Under the pieces are notes generated by a model. It was not told the origin of the DNA. It saw only the letters and a list, made by a program, of their open reading frames with translations, and made no database searches. The translations under genes and the position numbers were made by a program. Of a DNA stretch of 64,000 bases, positions 30,267 to 40,905 are shown in pieces. Source of the DNA: Bradyrhizobium agreste (GTDB lineage Bacteria > Pseudomonadota > Alphaproteobacteria > Rhizobiales > Xanthobacteraceae). Within the stretch, counting starts at the first letter, position 1. The number at the start of each line of letters is the position of its first letter. The stretch spans positions 415,482 through 479,481 of the forward strand of contig NZ_JACCHP010000007.1 of NCBI RefSeq assembly GCF_016031625.1, in the 5' to 3' direction.

Positions 30267-32078
30267 ATGACGACCGTCCCCATTTCCAACATCCGCAATT
30301 TCTCCATCGTCGCCCATATCGACCATGGCAAATCGACGCTGGCCGACCGCCTGATCCAGATGACCGGCGGCCTCTCCGACCGCGAGATGGCGGGCAAGGA
30401 GCAGGTGCTCGATTCCATGGACATCGAGCGCGAGCGCGGCATCACGATCAAGGCGCAGACGGTGCGCCTCGCCTACCGCGCCAAGGACGGCAAGGACTAC
30501 ATCTTCAACCTGATGGACACGCCCGGCCATGTCGACTTCGCCTACGAAGTGTCGCGGTCGCTGGCGGCCTGCGAAGGTTCCCTGCTGGTGGTCGATGCCA
30601 GCCAGGGCGTCGAGGCGCAGACGCTCGCCAACGTCTATCAGGCGCTTGACAACAATCACGAGATCGTCCCGGTCCTGAACAAGGTCGACCTGCCCGCGGC
30701 CGAGCCCGAGAAGGTCAAGCAGCAGATCGAGGACGTCATCGGCATCGACGCCTCCGACGCGGTGATGATCTCGGCCAAGACCGGTCTCGGGGTGCCGGAC
30801 GTGCTGGAGGCCATCGTCACCCGCCTGCCGCCGCCGAAGGGCGATCGCGATGCGACGCTGAAGGCGCTCTTGGTCGATAGCTGGTACGACGTCTATCTCG
30901 GCGTCGTCGTGCTGGTGCGCATCGTCGACGGCACCATGAAGAAGGGCCAGCGCGTGCGCATGATGGGCACCGGCGCGGCCTATGACGTCGAGCGTGTCGG
31001 CTTCTTCACGCCGAAGATGCAGCAGGTCGAGGAGCTCGGCCCCGGCGAGATCGGCTTCATCACCGCCGCGATCAAGGAAGTCGCCGACACCCGCGTCGGC
31101 GACACCATCACCGACGACAGGAAGCCGGTCGCCGAGATGCTGCCGGGCTTCAAGCCGGCGATCCCGGTCGTGTTCTGCGGCCTGTTCCCGGTCGACGCCG
31201 ACGATTTCGAGACGCTGCGCGCCGCGATGGGCAAGCTGCGCCTCAACGACGCCAGCTTCTCCTTCGAGATGGAGACCTCCGCCGCGCTCGGCTTCGGCTT
31301 CCGCTGCGGCTTCCTCGGCCTCTTGCACCTCGAGATCATCCAGGAGCGGCTGTCGCGCGAGTTCGACCTCAACCTGATCGCGACCGCGCCGAGCGTCATC
31401 TACAAGATGAAGCTCACCGACGGCCAGGAGATCGAGATCCACAATCCCGTCGACATGCCCGACGTGGTCAAGATCGCCGAGATCGACGAGCCCTGGATCG
31501 AGGCCACGATCCTCACCCCCGACGAATATCTCGGCAGCGTCTTGAAGCTGTGCCAGGACCGCCGCGGCGCACAGAAGGAGCTCACCTACGTCGGCTCCCG
31601 CGCCATGGTGAAATACGACCTGCCGCTCAACGAGGTGGTGTTCGACTTCTACGACCGCCTGAAGTCGGTCTCCAAGGGCTACGCCTCGTTCGACTATCAC
31701 CTCACCGACTACAAGCCGGCCGACCTCGTCAAGATGCAGATCCTGGTCAATGCCGAGCCGGTCGATGCGCTCTCGATGCTGGTCCATCGCACCCGCGCGG
31801 AAGGACGCGGCCGCGCCATGGTCGAGAAGATGAAGGAGCTGATCCCGCCGCACATGTTCCAGATCCCGATCCAGGCGGCGATCGGCGGCAAGGTGATCGC
31901 CCGCGAGACGGTGCGCGCGCTGCGCAAGGACGTCACCGCAAAATGCTACGGCGGCGACATCACGCGCAAGCGCAAGCTTCTGGAGAAGCAGAAGGAAGGC
32001 AAGAAGAAGATGCGGCAGTTCGGCAAGGTCGACATCCCGCAGGAAGCTTTTATTGCCGCGCTGAAGGTGGATAGCTGA
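30267..32078 (+). CDS. lepA: Elongation factor 4 (LepA)
   Basis: Ribosomal back-translocase GTPase, 603 residues, standard length. G1 lies in [15 protein letters not shown] (residues 14-28), with G3 MDTPGHVDF and G4 NKVDLP following. The LepA-specific C-terminal domain ends with [20 protein letters not shown]. The ATG at 30267 ([11 protein letters not shown]) is the conventional start. It is divergent from the caspase gene. A decayed copy of its 3' end lies at 35336-35402. Confidence 0.97.
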   Translation: MTTVPISNIRNFSIVAHIDHGKSTLADRLIQMTGGLSDREMAGKEQVLDSMDIERERGITIKAQTVRLAYRAKDGKDYIFNLMDTPGHVDFAYEVSRSLAACEGSLLVVDASQGVEAQTLANVYQALDNNHEIVPVLNKVDLPAAEPEKVKQQIEDVIGIDASDAVMISAKTGLGVPDVLEAIVTRLPPPKGDRDATLKALLVDSWYDVYLGVVVLVRIVDGTMKKGQRVRMMGTGAAYDVERVGFFTPKMQQVEELGPGEIGFITAAIKEVADTRVGDTITDDRKPVAEMLPGFKPAIPVVFCGLFPVDADDFETLRAAMGKLRLNDASFSFEMETSAALGFGFRCGFLGLLHLEIIQERLSREFDLNLIATAPSVIYKMKLTDGQEIEIHNPVDMPDVVKIAEIDEPWIEATILTPDEYLGSVLKLCQDRRGAQKELTYVGSRAMVKYDLPLNEVVFDFYDRLKSVSKGYASFDYHLTDYKPADLVKMQILVNAEPVDALSMLVHRTRAEGRGRAMVEKMKELIPPHMFQIPIQAAIGGKVIARETVRALRKDVTAKCYGGDITRKRKLLEKQKEGKKKMRQFGKVDIPQEAFIAALKVDS

Positions 32079-32170
32079 GGCGAGGGCTCGGGACGGGCCG
32101 GCCCGGTCTCCGGGGACGGCAAACAGGCGCTCTCCCGGGCGGCAAACAAAAAATGCGAAAACAACCCCAT

Positions 32171-32209
32171 GCACAGTAGCCGCCCCATTGGCGGCACTGT
32201 GCTTTTTTT
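32171..32209 (+). terminator. Rho-independent terminator of lepA
   Basis: Stem arms GCACAGTAGCCGCC and GGCGGCACTGTGC (one bulged A) around CCATT, followed by seven T. It lies about 90 bases after the lepA stop. Confidence 0.93.
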
Positions 32210-32217
32210 CGATATTA

Positions 32218-32267
32218 CGAAGTCGGTTTGCTCCGTCGGGCAAAACAGGGGTAAGGTGGCAACATCG
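32218..32267. repeat. 50-base dispersed repeat, copy A
   Basis: Begins CGAAGTCGGTTTGCTCCGTC and ends GGCAACATCG. It matches the segment 32999-33048 at 40 of 50 positions without gaps, and similarity continues weakly beyond. It lies directly after the lepA terminator. I have an impression that related sequences recur in Bradyrhizobium intergenic regions, but that needs a search. Confidence 0.7.
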
Positions 32268-32319
32268 GAGAGGGTGCGTGATGCAGGCAGCCCGTCAGCA
32301 CGCCCGCTCCCCTAAACGA

Positions 32320-32730
32320 TCACACTTTCTTCGCCTCGACGTACCGCGCAAAATTGTCGAGGATCGCCTGCCAGCCGCTCCGCTGCTGCTCCTCCGAGTG
32401 CGTCGTTTCGGCGTCGAAGACGACGCGGACAACGACGCCCTTCGGGCCGGGTACGAACTCGACCTCGGCCTTGCGATCGCCGAACGCATATTCGATCCGC
32501 TTGTGTTCGACGATTTTGGTGTAGGTGCCGGCGAAGTCGAAGCCCATGCTGCCGTCCTTGGCTTCCATCCGAGACGAGAAGTCTCCGCCCTCCCGCAGGT
32601 CGACCGTTGCCCTGGTCGTATGCCAGTCGTCGGACGCGGCATTCCACTTCACGATGTCGGCTGGCGTCGTATAGGCCTGCCAGACCTGATCGATGGGGGC
32701 TGCGACACTGGTTTCGACGGTGATCCTCAT
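32320..32730 (-). CDS. AHSA1/SRPBCC-domain protein
   Basis: Small START-like protein of 136 residues with the family opening VETSVAAPIDQVWQAYTTPADIVKWN and the C-terminal RSGWQAILDNFARYVE helix. These proteins bind small hydrophobic ligands or act as stress-related partners; no function is assigned. The ATG at 32730 has GGAG upstream; an in-frame start at 32778 would add 16 residues. It is the first gene in the islet between lepA and the lepA 3' relic. Confidence 0.85.
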   Translation of the reverse strand: MRITVETSVAAPIDQVWQAYTTPADIVKWNAASDDWHTTRATVDLREGGDFSSRMEAKDGSMGFDFAGTYTKIVEHKRIEYAFGDRKAEVEFVPGPKGVVVRVVFDAETTHSEEQQRSGWQAILDNFARYVEAKKV

Positions 32731-33723
32731 GGGTATTGCTCCAGTTCGATTTTCGACGGTTCGAATTGACGAAATCACGTCACGTGTGCCGGGTCATCTC
32801 CGGCACGTCCGGGGCGTGTCCTCCCAAGGACGATCGAGGCCGACCCATGCCGACATGGTCCGGCCGTCAATGCGCTAAAAAAGTTAGAGCCAGCCGATAG
32901 CGTGCTACCGGGAAGATGGCAGGCATGGCGCTCGATCGCGAGGATGGTGCTTTACGGGTTCGCTTCACTCTACCCATTCCACGAGCTTTTTGATTTTGCG
33001 AAGTCGGTTTGACCCGTCGGGCAAAGCACTGGCAGAATGGCATCATCGCAACGGGCGTGAGGCTAGCGTCCACAGCACGCAACATCTCGACCGCCCGCCG
33101 ATTAGCCTTCGATGTCGGGATCCGCGCGCCACATCGGTGACGGGTTTCCGTCGGCTTCCGGGGCCTGTGCGGGAATGCCGGCGAAACAATTCGCCGCGGT
33201 CGGCAAACTGCATTGGCAAAGATCGCGAACATCCTCGGACTTTTGAAAGGCGTAGCGCAAGTTGACGGTTTGACCAATCGACTAAATCCCGTCTCTCAGT
33301 TGCCCTCTGGATGCCAACTGAAGTGTTTCAGCGGGCGGCGCACATTGGCTCCTGGACGATCTGCGGTAAGTCAGGTCGGGTGCTGGCCGAAATGAGCCAC
33401 TCTGAAAATCAAAACGGGCCACAAAAGAAAACGCTCCCTTACCGCTCTCGTCCTTCCATGGATCAGCCGAGGTCGGTCCTGCGAACGCGGTCAGCAATCC
33501 TTGGCCGCTAGTGCGTACCTCATTGCTTCCTCCTCCTTAGGCGCGCCACAGCAAACGCCCCGGAGGCTGAATCGTTCGTGAATGGGGAAATTAGGCCTAT
33601 TGCTGTTTTCAAATTAGGCCACTGAGGTCGGAAACAGGCCAGCACCACAGGTCGAATAGGAACAATTGATGAACTCCGCCGTTCGTAGCGCGAGGAGATG
33701 TACCTGCAGAGAGGGAGGCCGTG
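32731..33723. other. Long intergenic stretch in islet, no gene supported
   Basis: About 990 bases without a convincing gene. Open frames on both strands lack domains and ribosome sites. It is more AT-rich than neighbouring genes. It holds the second copy of the 50-base repeat (32999-33048) and scattered GAGCCACT and GGCCAC motifs around 33385-33650 that recall insertion-sequence ends but are not in inverted order. It looks like decayed accessory DNA. Confidence 0.6.
32999..33048. repeat. 50-base dispersed repeat, copy B
   Basis: Begins CGAAGTCGGTTTGACCCGTC and ends GGCATCATCG; partner of the copy at 32218-32267 in the same orientation (40/50 identical). The two copies bracket the AHSA1 gene. 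Confidence 0.7.
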
Positions 33724-34026
33724 ATGCCACGCGGAGACAAACGCAGCTACACCGATAAGCAGAAGCGACAGGCCGAACACATCGAGGAAGGCTACGAAGC
33801 CCGAGGTGTACCCGACAAGGAAGCCGAACGGCGGGCCTGGGCGACCGTCAACAAAGAAACCCATGGCGGCAAGAAGAGCGGGTCCGGCAGAGGCACCGAA
33901 GAAGACACTTCGCCGTCACGCAAGGGCGGCAGGCTTGGCGGAAAAGCGTCAGCCGGCCGACCGGCCGATGAACGTTCCAGGTCAGCCAAGAAGGCTGCTC
34001 AAACTCGTAAACGCCGCGCGGCGTGA
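33724..34026 (+). CDS. Small basic 'plasmid stabilization'-like protein
   Basis: A 100-residue, very basic protein. It begins MPRGDKRSYTDKQKRQAEHI and has EAERRAWATVNKETHGGKKSG, matching small proteins often labelled plasmid stabilization protein in rhizobia. The tail is Lys/Arg/Ser-rich and probably disordered. The label comes from database tradition; no function is shown. The ATG at 33724 has GGGAGG five bases upstream. It is followed closely by the Cys-rich gene at 34037. Confidence 0.75.
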   Translation: MPRGDKRSYTDKQKRQAEHIEEGYEARGVPDKEAERRAWATVNKETHGGKKSGSGRGTEEDTSPSRKGGRLGGKASAGRPADERSRSAKKAAQTRKRRAA

Positions 34027-34036
34027 AGGAGGCACA

Positions 34037-34273
34037 ATGTCGACATGCGAAACCTGCGGCAATGACTATGACAAGGCTTTTCAGGTGGTGATGAACGGCC
34101 AGGCGCACACGTTCGACAGCTTCGAGTGCGCAATTCATGCCTTGGCGCCAACGTGCAAGCATTGCGGAACGCGCATCGTGGGGCACGGTCTGGAAAAGAG
34201 CGGCACCTATTATTGCTGCGACCACTGCGCCCAGAAGGAAGGCGTGACCGACCTTCGCGACCGTGTGCAATAG
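34037..34273 (+). CDS. Cys-rich small metal-binding protein (zinc ribbon / metallothionein-like)
   Basis: A 78-residue protein with Cys pairs CETCGNDYD (residues 4-7), FECAIHALAPTCKHCG and YYCCDHCAQKEG, in total nine cysteines plus several histidines. The C-terminal half resembles prokaryotic metallothionein/TRASH-like modules, so zinc or another soft metal is the likely ligand. A strong AAGGAGG precedes the ATG at 34037. It is 10 bases downstream of the basic-protein gene, suggesting one transcript. Function unknown. Confidence 0.78.
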   Translation: MSTCETCGNDYDKAFQVVMNGQAHTFDSFECAIHALAPTCKHCGTRIVGHGLEKSGTYYCCDHCAQKEGVTDLRDRVQ

Positions 34274-34341
34274 ATGACCGACGAGCCTGCGGTCTGCGCT
34301 GGCCATGCCTTGCCTGAGACGATCTCAGTACGAGATGCGCC

Positions 34342-35283
34342 ATGGCGGCCGCAAATAATCGCCTTGTTACGGTGTTCGGTGGAACGGGGTTTCTCGGCCG
34401 CCGCGTTGTTCAACACCTGCTCCGGGCACCTGAGTTTTTGGTTCGGATTGCATCAAGACATCCCGAACGGGGCAGACTGCTTTTTGGTCACGACGACCCA
34501 CGCCTCCAATCTGTGAATGTCGATCTACGCGACGAGGGTTCGATAGCCGCTGTTGTTGATGGTGCATACGGCGCCATCAACACGGTCAGCCTCTATGTCG
34601 AACACGGTCAGGAGACTTTTCATTCCGTGCATGTGGAATCAGCCCGGCGATTGGCGGCCCAGGCACATCGAGCTGGCGTCAAGCGGCTCATCCACGTTTC
34701 CGGTATCGGCTCCGACGCCACTTCGCCGTCCCTCTATATTCGCAAGCGTGGCGAAGGCGAACTCGCGGTCCGCGCAGTATTTTCTGAGGCTACGCTGATT
34801 CGCCCGGCGGTGATGTTCGGCCCGGATGACGCGTTTCTCACCATCATCCTCAAGCTGCTCCGCCGATATCCGATCTATCCGATGTTCGGCCGCGGATTGA
34901 CGAGATTGCAGCCGGCCTATGTTGACGATGTGGCCGACGCGATCACAAGAGCGCTTCTGAGAACAGAAACAAACGCAATCACATATGAATGCGCTGGTCC
35001 TCGCATCTACACGTACGAACAGCTTCTCAGAACCGTCGCGCACGCAGCCGGCCGCAGTCCCGTGCTCATTCCAGTACCGTTTACTGCTTGGCATGTCGCA
35101 GGATGGATTTCGGAGCTGCTTCCAAGGCCACCCGTCACCCGGAATCAGGTGGAGTTGATGCAGATCGACAACATAGCGTCGGTGGGAATGCCAGGATTTT
35201 CCGAGCTTGGGATCCCGCCGCAATCAGTCGAACAAGTTCTACCAACAATGTTACGGGAAAGTATCGCGCGAACCAGCTCTTGA
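34342..35283 (+). CDS. NAD(P)-binding NmrA/NDUFA9-like protein
   Basis: Atypical short-chain dehydrogenase of 313 residues resembling the complex I NDUFA9-like family. The nucleotide-binding motif VFGGTGFLGRRVV lies at 10-22. HVSGIGSDATSPSLYIRKRGEGE replaces the usual catalytic Tyr-Lys region and YVDDVADAI is the conserved later motif. It is not close to nuo genes. Enzymatic activity is uncertain because this family often lacks the SDR triad. It is the last intact gene of the islet before the lepA relic. Confidence 0.85.
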   Translation: MAAANNRLVTVFGGTGFLGRRVVQHLLRAPEFLVRIASRHPERGRLLFGHDDPRLQSVNVDLRDEGSIAAVVDGAYGAINTVSLYVEHGQETFHSVHVESARRLAAQAHRAGVKRLIHVSGIGSDATSPSLYIRKRGEGELAVRAVFSEATLIRPAVMFGPDDAFLTIILKLLRRYPIYPMFGRGLTRLQPAYVDDVADAITRALLRTETNAITYECAGPRIYTYEQLLRTVAHAAGRSPVLIPVPFTAWHVAGWISELLPRPPVTRNQVELMQIDNIASVGMPGFSELGIPPQSVEQVLPTMLRESIARTSS

Positions 35284-35335
35284 GCCTGGTGCCATTTGAT
35301 GTGGCAGCCACAAGAAGACGACTACTTCGATGCCC

Positions 35336-35402
35336 CCCGCGTCAACGCAGGCTGACGGAGAAGCAGAAGTAAGGCAAGATGAGGATGCGGCAGTTCGGCA
35401 AG
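35336..35402 (+). pseudogene. Decayed remnant of lepA 3' end
   Basis: Ungapped, this segment matches lepA 31961-32027 at 56 of 67 positions; the last 46 (35357-35402 against 31982-32027) match at 43. The core includes GATGCGGCAGTTCGGCAAG in both. Translated, TEKQK-stop-GKMRMRQFGK parallels [16 protein letters not shown], with a GAA to TAA change. It is therefore a non-coding relic in the same orientation as lepA, 3.4 kb downstream. See findings. Confidence 0.85.
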
Positions 35403-35419
35403 AGCCCTTACTGCCATAT

Positions 35420-36658
35420 CTATTCCGCGTCTCGTGGCGCGATCCTGATCCCGTCGGCGATCCGGTCGCTCGGGTGCAGCACGACGCGGTCTCCGGCGGC
35501 AAGTCCTGACCAAATCTCGGCCATCCGGCCGTTGCGGTGACCGATCTGGACGAGGGTCATCTTGGCGCGGCCGTTCTCGTCGGTAAACACGGCCCATTGC
35601 TCCCCTGTCCGGAACAGGGCGCTCACCGGCACGGTCAACGCGTCCTCAGCACTCCAGGTGGAGACGTGAACGATGACGCGATAGTCGTGTCCGAGCGAGG
35701 CCCACGCCTCGGGCGGATCGGTGAAGTCGATGGTGACGCGGACGCGCTGCTCCTCGATGCCGAGCGCAGAGACCTTCAGGAAGCCGGCCGGGTCCACGCG
35801 GACCACCCTGCCCTTGATCGGCTGCCCGCCCCAATTGTCGATGCGGGCCGGCGCACCGACCTTGATCTGGACGGCGTCAGTCGAAAGCAGATCGGCGACG
35901 ACCTCGAGGTCGAGCGGGTTGCCGATATCGACCAGCGGCGTTCCGGGCAAGACCGTCGTCTCGCTGTCCTGGATGATCTTCAGCACCCGTCCGCTTGCAG
36001 GTGCCAGCACGCGGATGCAGCACATCGGCTCCGCGGACGGCGCGGCGTTGGCCGGATCCATCAAACGCGCTGCAAGACTCGTGCGCACGGCGCGACGCAT
36101 CTCGACCTGGGCCTTGGCGCTCGCCAACGCGGCCTCGTTGCTGGCGACCTCGAATTTCGCCTTGTCGAAAGCCTGGGCGGAAACGGACTGGGTGCGCAGC
36201 AAGGTCTGCGCCCGCTGGAATTCGGTCCTGAAAAATTCGAGCGCGGCTTCGATCCGCTGCACCTCCGCCTCCTGCTGCTGAATGGCAGCATCGGCAGCCA
36301 GGACCTCGGCCTGGAGCTGGTCGCGCGAGCGCGCGTCGATGAAGCCCGGCAGCGTCGGCTGCATCAACGCGACGACGGTCTGGTTGGCGATCACCTCGTC
36401 GCCGACATGGAGCGAAGGTCCGTGCTCGCCGAGCGGATGCGAGATCCTGAGGACCTTGCCTGCGATCGGCGCCGAGACGGTGTAGACGTGGCGGACGCGG
36501 GTCTTGCCGTCGTCGTCAGCCGTGACCTCGATCGGTCCCTTCGCCACCGTCGCGAGATCGACCAGGACCGGCCGCGGCCAGGCGAACCAGGCCAGCCCTC
36601 CTGCAATCGCGACCAGAAGCGCGGCGCCGATGATACGTTTGGTCCAGTTGGCGGGCAT
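35420..36658 (-). CDS. HlyD-type periplasmic adaptor of an ABC efflux system
   Basis: Membrane-fusion protein of 412 residues: N-terminal membrane anchor (residues about 8-27), a biotinyl-lipoyl-like segment (VSAPIAGKVLRI and later VLAPASGRVLKI), a long helical hairpin between them (about 110-220), and a beta-barrel C-terminus. It links an inner-membrane pump to outer-membrane export or loads substrate. It starts 3 bases after the permease stop, so it is the third gene of an ATPase-permease-adaptor operon. Substrate unknown. Confidence 0.88.
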   Translation of the reverse strand: MPANWTKRIIGAALLVAIAGGLAWFAWPRPVLVDLATVAKGPIEVTADDDGKTRVRHVYTVSAPIAGKVLRISHPLGEHGPSLHVGDEVIANQTVVALMQPTLPGFIDARSRDQLQAEVLAADAAIQQQEAEVQRIEAALEFFRTEFQRAQTLLRTQSVSAQAFDKAKFEVASNEAALASAKAQVEMRRAVRTSLAARLMDPANAAPSAEPMCCIRVLAPASGRVLKIIQDSETTVLPGTPLVDIGNPLDLEVVADLLSTDAVQIKVGAPARIDNWGGQPIKGRVVRVDPAGFLKVSALGIEEQRVRVTIDFTDPPEAWASLGHDYRVIVHVSTWSAEDALTVPVSALFRTGEQWAVFTDENGRAKMTLVQIGHRNGRMAEIWSGLAAGDRVVLHPSDRIADGIRIAPRDAE

Positions 36659-36660
36659 GG

Positions 36661-39024
36661 CTAGTCTCGCGTCTTGAGGACCGCGACGAGGTCCAGTTTG
36701 TCGATGCGTTCTCGAATGACAGCGGCGGAAGCAATGGCAGCCAGCACCACGACGGAGGTGGCGACAACGTATGTCGAATGCTCGACGACGAGGCGGACGC
36801 GCATCAATTCGCCGGCGAGGTTGGTCTTCATCACCCATGCCAGCCCATAGCCCATCAGCCAGCCGGGCGGCTGGGCGATGGCGGTGAGGATGGCGAGCTC
36901 CAGGAGCAGGATGCGCAGCACCTCGCCCCGCGTGAAGCCGAGCACGCGCAGGCTCGCCAGCTCGCGCGCCCGTTCGGACAGCGAGATGCGGGCGTTATTG
37001 TAGACGACGCCGAACGCGATCACGGCCGCAAGCCCGGTGTAGATGCTGGCCATCGTGGTGACGAGCAGCGCGACGGTCTTGCGGAAGTTCGCCAGCGACA
37101 CACGCTGCAGCGCCACGCCGCCGACGGTCGGCATCGACTTCACCGCGGCGTAGAAGTCCTCCGCCCTGTTGCCGTCGAGGCTGAGGTTGACGCTGTTGAC
37201 GACCGGCGCCTCGCGCATCAGCTTGCGCAGCGCCTCGATATCCATCATGCCGCGGATGCCGAAATAGTCCTCGACGGTGGCCACGACCGGCATCGTCACG
37301 GTGCGGCGGGCGCCTTCCAGGAGATCGAGCTCGACGGTTTCGCCAGGCGAGACTCCGAGGATGTGGGCTAACATGCCGGAGATCGCGAGGCCGGTTTCGG
37401 GAAGCACGACAGGCCGCAGGTCGATGTCGATGATGCGCCTGAGATCGGCGCCAGCGGGCCGCCCGCTGATCGTGATCCGCCGCTCGATGCTGCCATGGCG
37501 GATGCGGACGGGCACCTCGCGGAACGGCTCGGCGGCGAGCACGCCCGGGAGCCGGTTCACCTGCTCCACCACGTTCGCAATCCGCTTCTCGGCGAAACCG
37601 ATTGAAGCGTCCTGGCGGTCGGCGAGGAAGTAGGTGACGTCGATCAGGTGCTCCATCGAATCGCGCGTGAACAGCGAGACGACCAGGATCGCGGTGGCCA
37701 GCGCCATGCCGAGCGTCGTGAACGCGGCGCGGACCGGATGCCGGGCGATGTTGCGGATCATCATCAGCGTCGGTTGCGACACGATCCGGTCGAGCTGGAT
37801 ACGCGCAGGAAGCAGCCGGCGATAGACCGGCGGAGCCGGCGGCTGCATGGCGACGGCCGGCGGCAGCTTCACCACCTCGCGCAGCGCCCGGAATGCGCCG
37901 ATCGCCGCAGCCGCGGCGCTGAGCGCGCCCGCGGTGAGGTAGAGATCAGGTGCCTTCGCGAACACCAGGAACGGAAAGTGGAAGAAGTCGCCGAACAGCG
38001 CGGTGACGCGCAGCCCGAGCCAAGTGCCCGCGACGCCGCCGAGCACGATGCCGATCACGACGATGAAGGCGACGAACTTGAAATAGTGCAGCACGATGCT
38101 GCCGTCCGAATATCCCAACGCCTTCAGCAGGCCGATCTGCTCGCGCTCCAGCGCGACAAGCCGGGTCAGGGTGAGGTTGACCAGGAACGCGGCCACCAGC
38201 AGGAAGATCGGCGGCAGCGTGCGGCTCATGTTGTTGAGCATGTCGAGCTCGTGATCGAGCCAGGCATGCGAGGTCTGGTCCTTGCGCCCATGAGCCGCCT
38301 GCCCGCCATAGGCATCGAGCAAGGCATCGAGCCGCAGCACCACCTCGCGCTCGGAGGCTCCCGGTTGCAGCTTGACCGCGACGGCCGAGAAGGCGCCGTC
38401 GAGATCGTAGACGCCGGCAAGCGCCTTCTCCGACATCCAGACGATGGCGTAGCGGCGGTCATCCGGCATCAGGTCGCCCGGGCCGACGGTGTAGACGAAC
38501 TCGGGCGACAGCGCGGTGCCGACGATGACGAGCTCGCGCTTCCTGCCGTTGAGGATGGCGGAGAACCGCGCGCCTTCCGAGAAGCCGTGGGCGCGGGCGA
38601 ACGGCTCGTTGACGACGACCTCTTCGGAACGTCCGGGCTCCGGGAGCCTCCCGGATCGGATGTAGAGCCGATTGAGATGCTGCTCGCCGTTGTCGGGCAG
38701 CGAAACGAACTGCGCGCTGGCGGGCGCGGAGAAGCCTGGAATGTCCAGCAGCGCCAGCTTGGCGATGCGGGTGTCGACAGCGGCGACGCCAGGGATCTCG
38801 CCGATCCTGTCGGCGAGCGCCTTCGGCGCGCGCTTCACCTGCGCGAACACGTCGGCAAAGCCATAGCGTTCGTAGTAGGCGGTCCGGGTCTCCTCCAGCG
38901 ACCGATGAGAACCCGCCGCGAGCACCAGCGTCGCAACGCCGCCGCCGACGACCAGCGCGACGGCGAGCACCTGCGCCCACAGCCGCCTGACGTCGCGAAA
39001 CAGCTTGATGTCGAGCACTTTCAT
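36661..39024 (-). CDS. ABC transporter permease, FtsX family (MacB/Lol-like, two FtsX domains)
   Basis: Inner-membrane permease of 787 residues with two FtsX units: helices near 20-40 and 270-400, then about 440-460 and 660-780, separated by large periplasmic domains. It has the [12 protein letters not shown] and [12 protein letters not shown] coupling motifs for the ATPase. Such proteins drive substrate out of the periplasm by mechanotransmission rather than across the membrane. The start at 39024 lies 4 bases after the ATPase stop; upstream in-frame sequence is the ATPase gene in another frame. Confidence 0.9.
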   Translation of the reverse strand: MKVLDIKLFRDVRRLWAQVLAVALVVGGGVATLVLAAGSHRSLEETRTAYYERYGFADVFAQVKRAPKALADRIGEIPGVAAVDTRIAKLALLDIPGFSAPASAQFVSLPDNGEQHLNRLYIRSGRLPEPGRSEEVVVNEPFARAHGFSEGARFSAILNGRKRELVIVGTALSPEFVYTVGPGDLMPDDRRYAIVWMSEKALAGVYDLDGAFSAVAVKLQPGASEREVVLRLDALLDAYGGQAAHGRKDQTSHAWLDHELDMLNNMSRTLPPIFLLVAAFLVNLTLTRLVALEREQIGLLKALGYSDGSIVLHYFKFVAFIVVIGIVLGGVAGTWLGLRVTALFGDFFHFPFLVFAKAPDLYLTAGALSAAAAAIGAFRALREVVKLPPAVAMQPPAPPVYRRLLPARIQLDRIVSQPTLMMIRNIARHPVRAAFTTLGMALATAILVVSLFTRDSMEHLIDVTYFLADRQDASIGFAEKRIANVVEQVNRLPGVLAAEPFREVPVRIRHGSIERRITISGRPAGADLRRIIDIDLRPVVLPETGLAISGMLAHILGVSPGETVELDLLEGARRTVTMPVVATVEDYFGIRGMMDIEALRKLMREAPVVNSVNLSLDGNRAEDFYAAVKSMPTVGGVALQRVSLANFRKTVALLVTTMASIYTGLAAVIAFGVVYNNARISLSERARELASLRVLGFTRGEVLRILLLELAILTAIAQPPGWLMGYGLAWVMKTNLAGELMRVRLVVEHSTYVVATSVVVLAAIASAAVIRERIDKLDLVAVLKTRD

Positions 39025-39028
39025 GTCG

Positions 39029-39736
<708 letters not shown>

Positions 39737-39786
39737 CGACGTCCTTTCAAGCCAGTGCCGTTTGCCGGCATCTCCTCGCGCGAAGG

Positions 39787-40461
39787 TCAGCCGTGACGGT
39801 AGCCGCCGGAAGAGCCCTGGCCGGGTCGCCGGTTGAGATGGGGAAGGAACGCCGGCACCTGCGCGGCATACCGCGCATAGGCCTCGCCGAACTCGATCCG
39901 GGCCTCACGCTCCTCGTCCCGGGCGAGCTTCACGTACATGACGGTCAGCACCGGAAACATCGCCAGCGTCAGAATTGTCGGCCATTGCAGCAGGAAGCCG
40001 AACATCACCAGCACGAAGCCGACATATTGCGGATGTCGGACGTAGCTGTAGGGGCCGGTGGTGGCGAGGCTCCGGGTCTGCTGCGCCTCGTACAGCACCC
40101 TCCAGGCGACCGCGATCAGGATGAAGCCGGCGGTGATGAAGATGTAGCTGAGAACGTGGAAGGGGCCGGCATGCGGATTGGTCTTCCAGCCGAACATCAT
40201 CTCGAGCAGGTGGCCGGCGTCGTGGGAGAACCAATCGACGTTCGGGTAGCGCGATTGCAGCCAGCCCGAAAGGAAATAGATGGTGAGCGGAAAACCGTAC
40301 ATCTCCACGAACAGCGCCACCAGGAATGCGCTGAAGGCGCCGAAGGAGCGCCAGTCACGCGAGGTCTGCGGCTTGAAGAAGCTGTAGGCGAACAGAATGA
40401 AGACCGCCGAGTTGACGATGACGAGGCTCCAGAGACCATACGCCGGCGCGGCGTCGTGCAT
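39787..40461 (-). CDS. Isoprenylcysteine carboxyl methyltransferase-like membrane protein
   Basis: Polytopic protein of 224 residues with about five or six membrane helices and the PEMT/ICMT motif [18 protein letters not shown] followed by the acidic [14 protein letters not shown]. It would use SAM to methylate a lipid or carboxyl group. The bacterial members near metal-resistance genes have no proven substrate. The ATG at 40461 overlaps the stop of the DUF2933 gene by one base; a GTG at 40464 is an alternative. Confidence 0.87.
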   Translation of the reverse strand: MHDAAPAYGLWSLVIVNSAVFILFAYSFFKPQTSRDWRSFGAFSAFLVALFVEMYGFPLTIYFLSGWLQSRYPNVDWFSHDAGHLLEMMFGWKTNPHAGPFHVLSYIFITAGFILIAVAWRVLYEAQQTRSLATTGPYSYVRHPQYVGFVLVMFGFLLQWPTILTLAMFPVLTVMYVKLARDEEREARIEFGEAYARYAAQVPAFLPHLNRRPGQGSSGGYRHG

Positions 40462-40715
40462 CACACGCTCCTTTGGTCGTTCGGCTGGCCATTACCGTGA
40501 TGGTGGCCGTGTCCGCCATGCATGAAGATGTGCATGAGCGGACAGGCGATAAGGGGCAGCCAGATCAGAAGCCCGAGCACGTGGGCCTGGTGCTCGGTGA
40601 AGAGCAGCGCGCCGGCGACGATCAGGAATCCCAGCAGGACCAGGCCAGCCTTGGCCCTGGTGGACATGCCCGCTTGCGGGCGCTCTCGAAAACCGGAATG
40701 GTCTTGCACCGTCAT
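40461..40715 (-). CDS. DUF2933-type small membrane protein with His-rich tail
   Basis: An 84-residue protein with two membrane segments (about 22-40 and 46-64) and a C-terminal HIFMHGGHGHHHGN, which can bind metal ions. It matches the DUF2933 pattern, often found beside isoprenylcysteine methyltransferase-like and copper genes in rhizobia (recollection). It is coupled by a one-base overlap to the methyltransferase gene. Confidence 0.83.
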   Translation of the reverse strand: MTVQDHSGFRERPQAGMSTRAKAGLVLLGFLIVAGALLFTEHQAHVLGLLIWLPLIACPLMHIFMHGGHGHHHGNGQPNDQRSV

Positions 40716-40905
40716 GGCACGCTCCTGCGGCTATCAGGAGCCTAGCGGCGGGGCGGTCATCAGAGTTGATTCACATCAAGGTCCGGAGCCGTCGTCGCTT
40801 GCCCCGCATGGGCATAGTACGGACTTCGACGCACCCTGACATTTCTCAAGGCGGCACCTTCGGCCGCCTCTTATGATGCAGCCTTCACAATTCTGGAGGA
40901 TGGAC

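Noticed and set aside
30165..32243. 692-codon open frame on the minus strand opposite lepA
   Set aside because: Antisense shadow of lepA, no domain or ribosome site.
32867..33277. 136-codon open frame on the minus strand in the islet
   Set aside because: No domain, no ribosome site, and overlaps a non-coding repeat copy.
33375..33650. GAGCCACT and GGCCAC motifs reminiscent of IS21-type insertion-sequence ends
   Set aside because: Motifs are in the same rather than inverted orientation and no transposase remnant lies between them; too weak to call.
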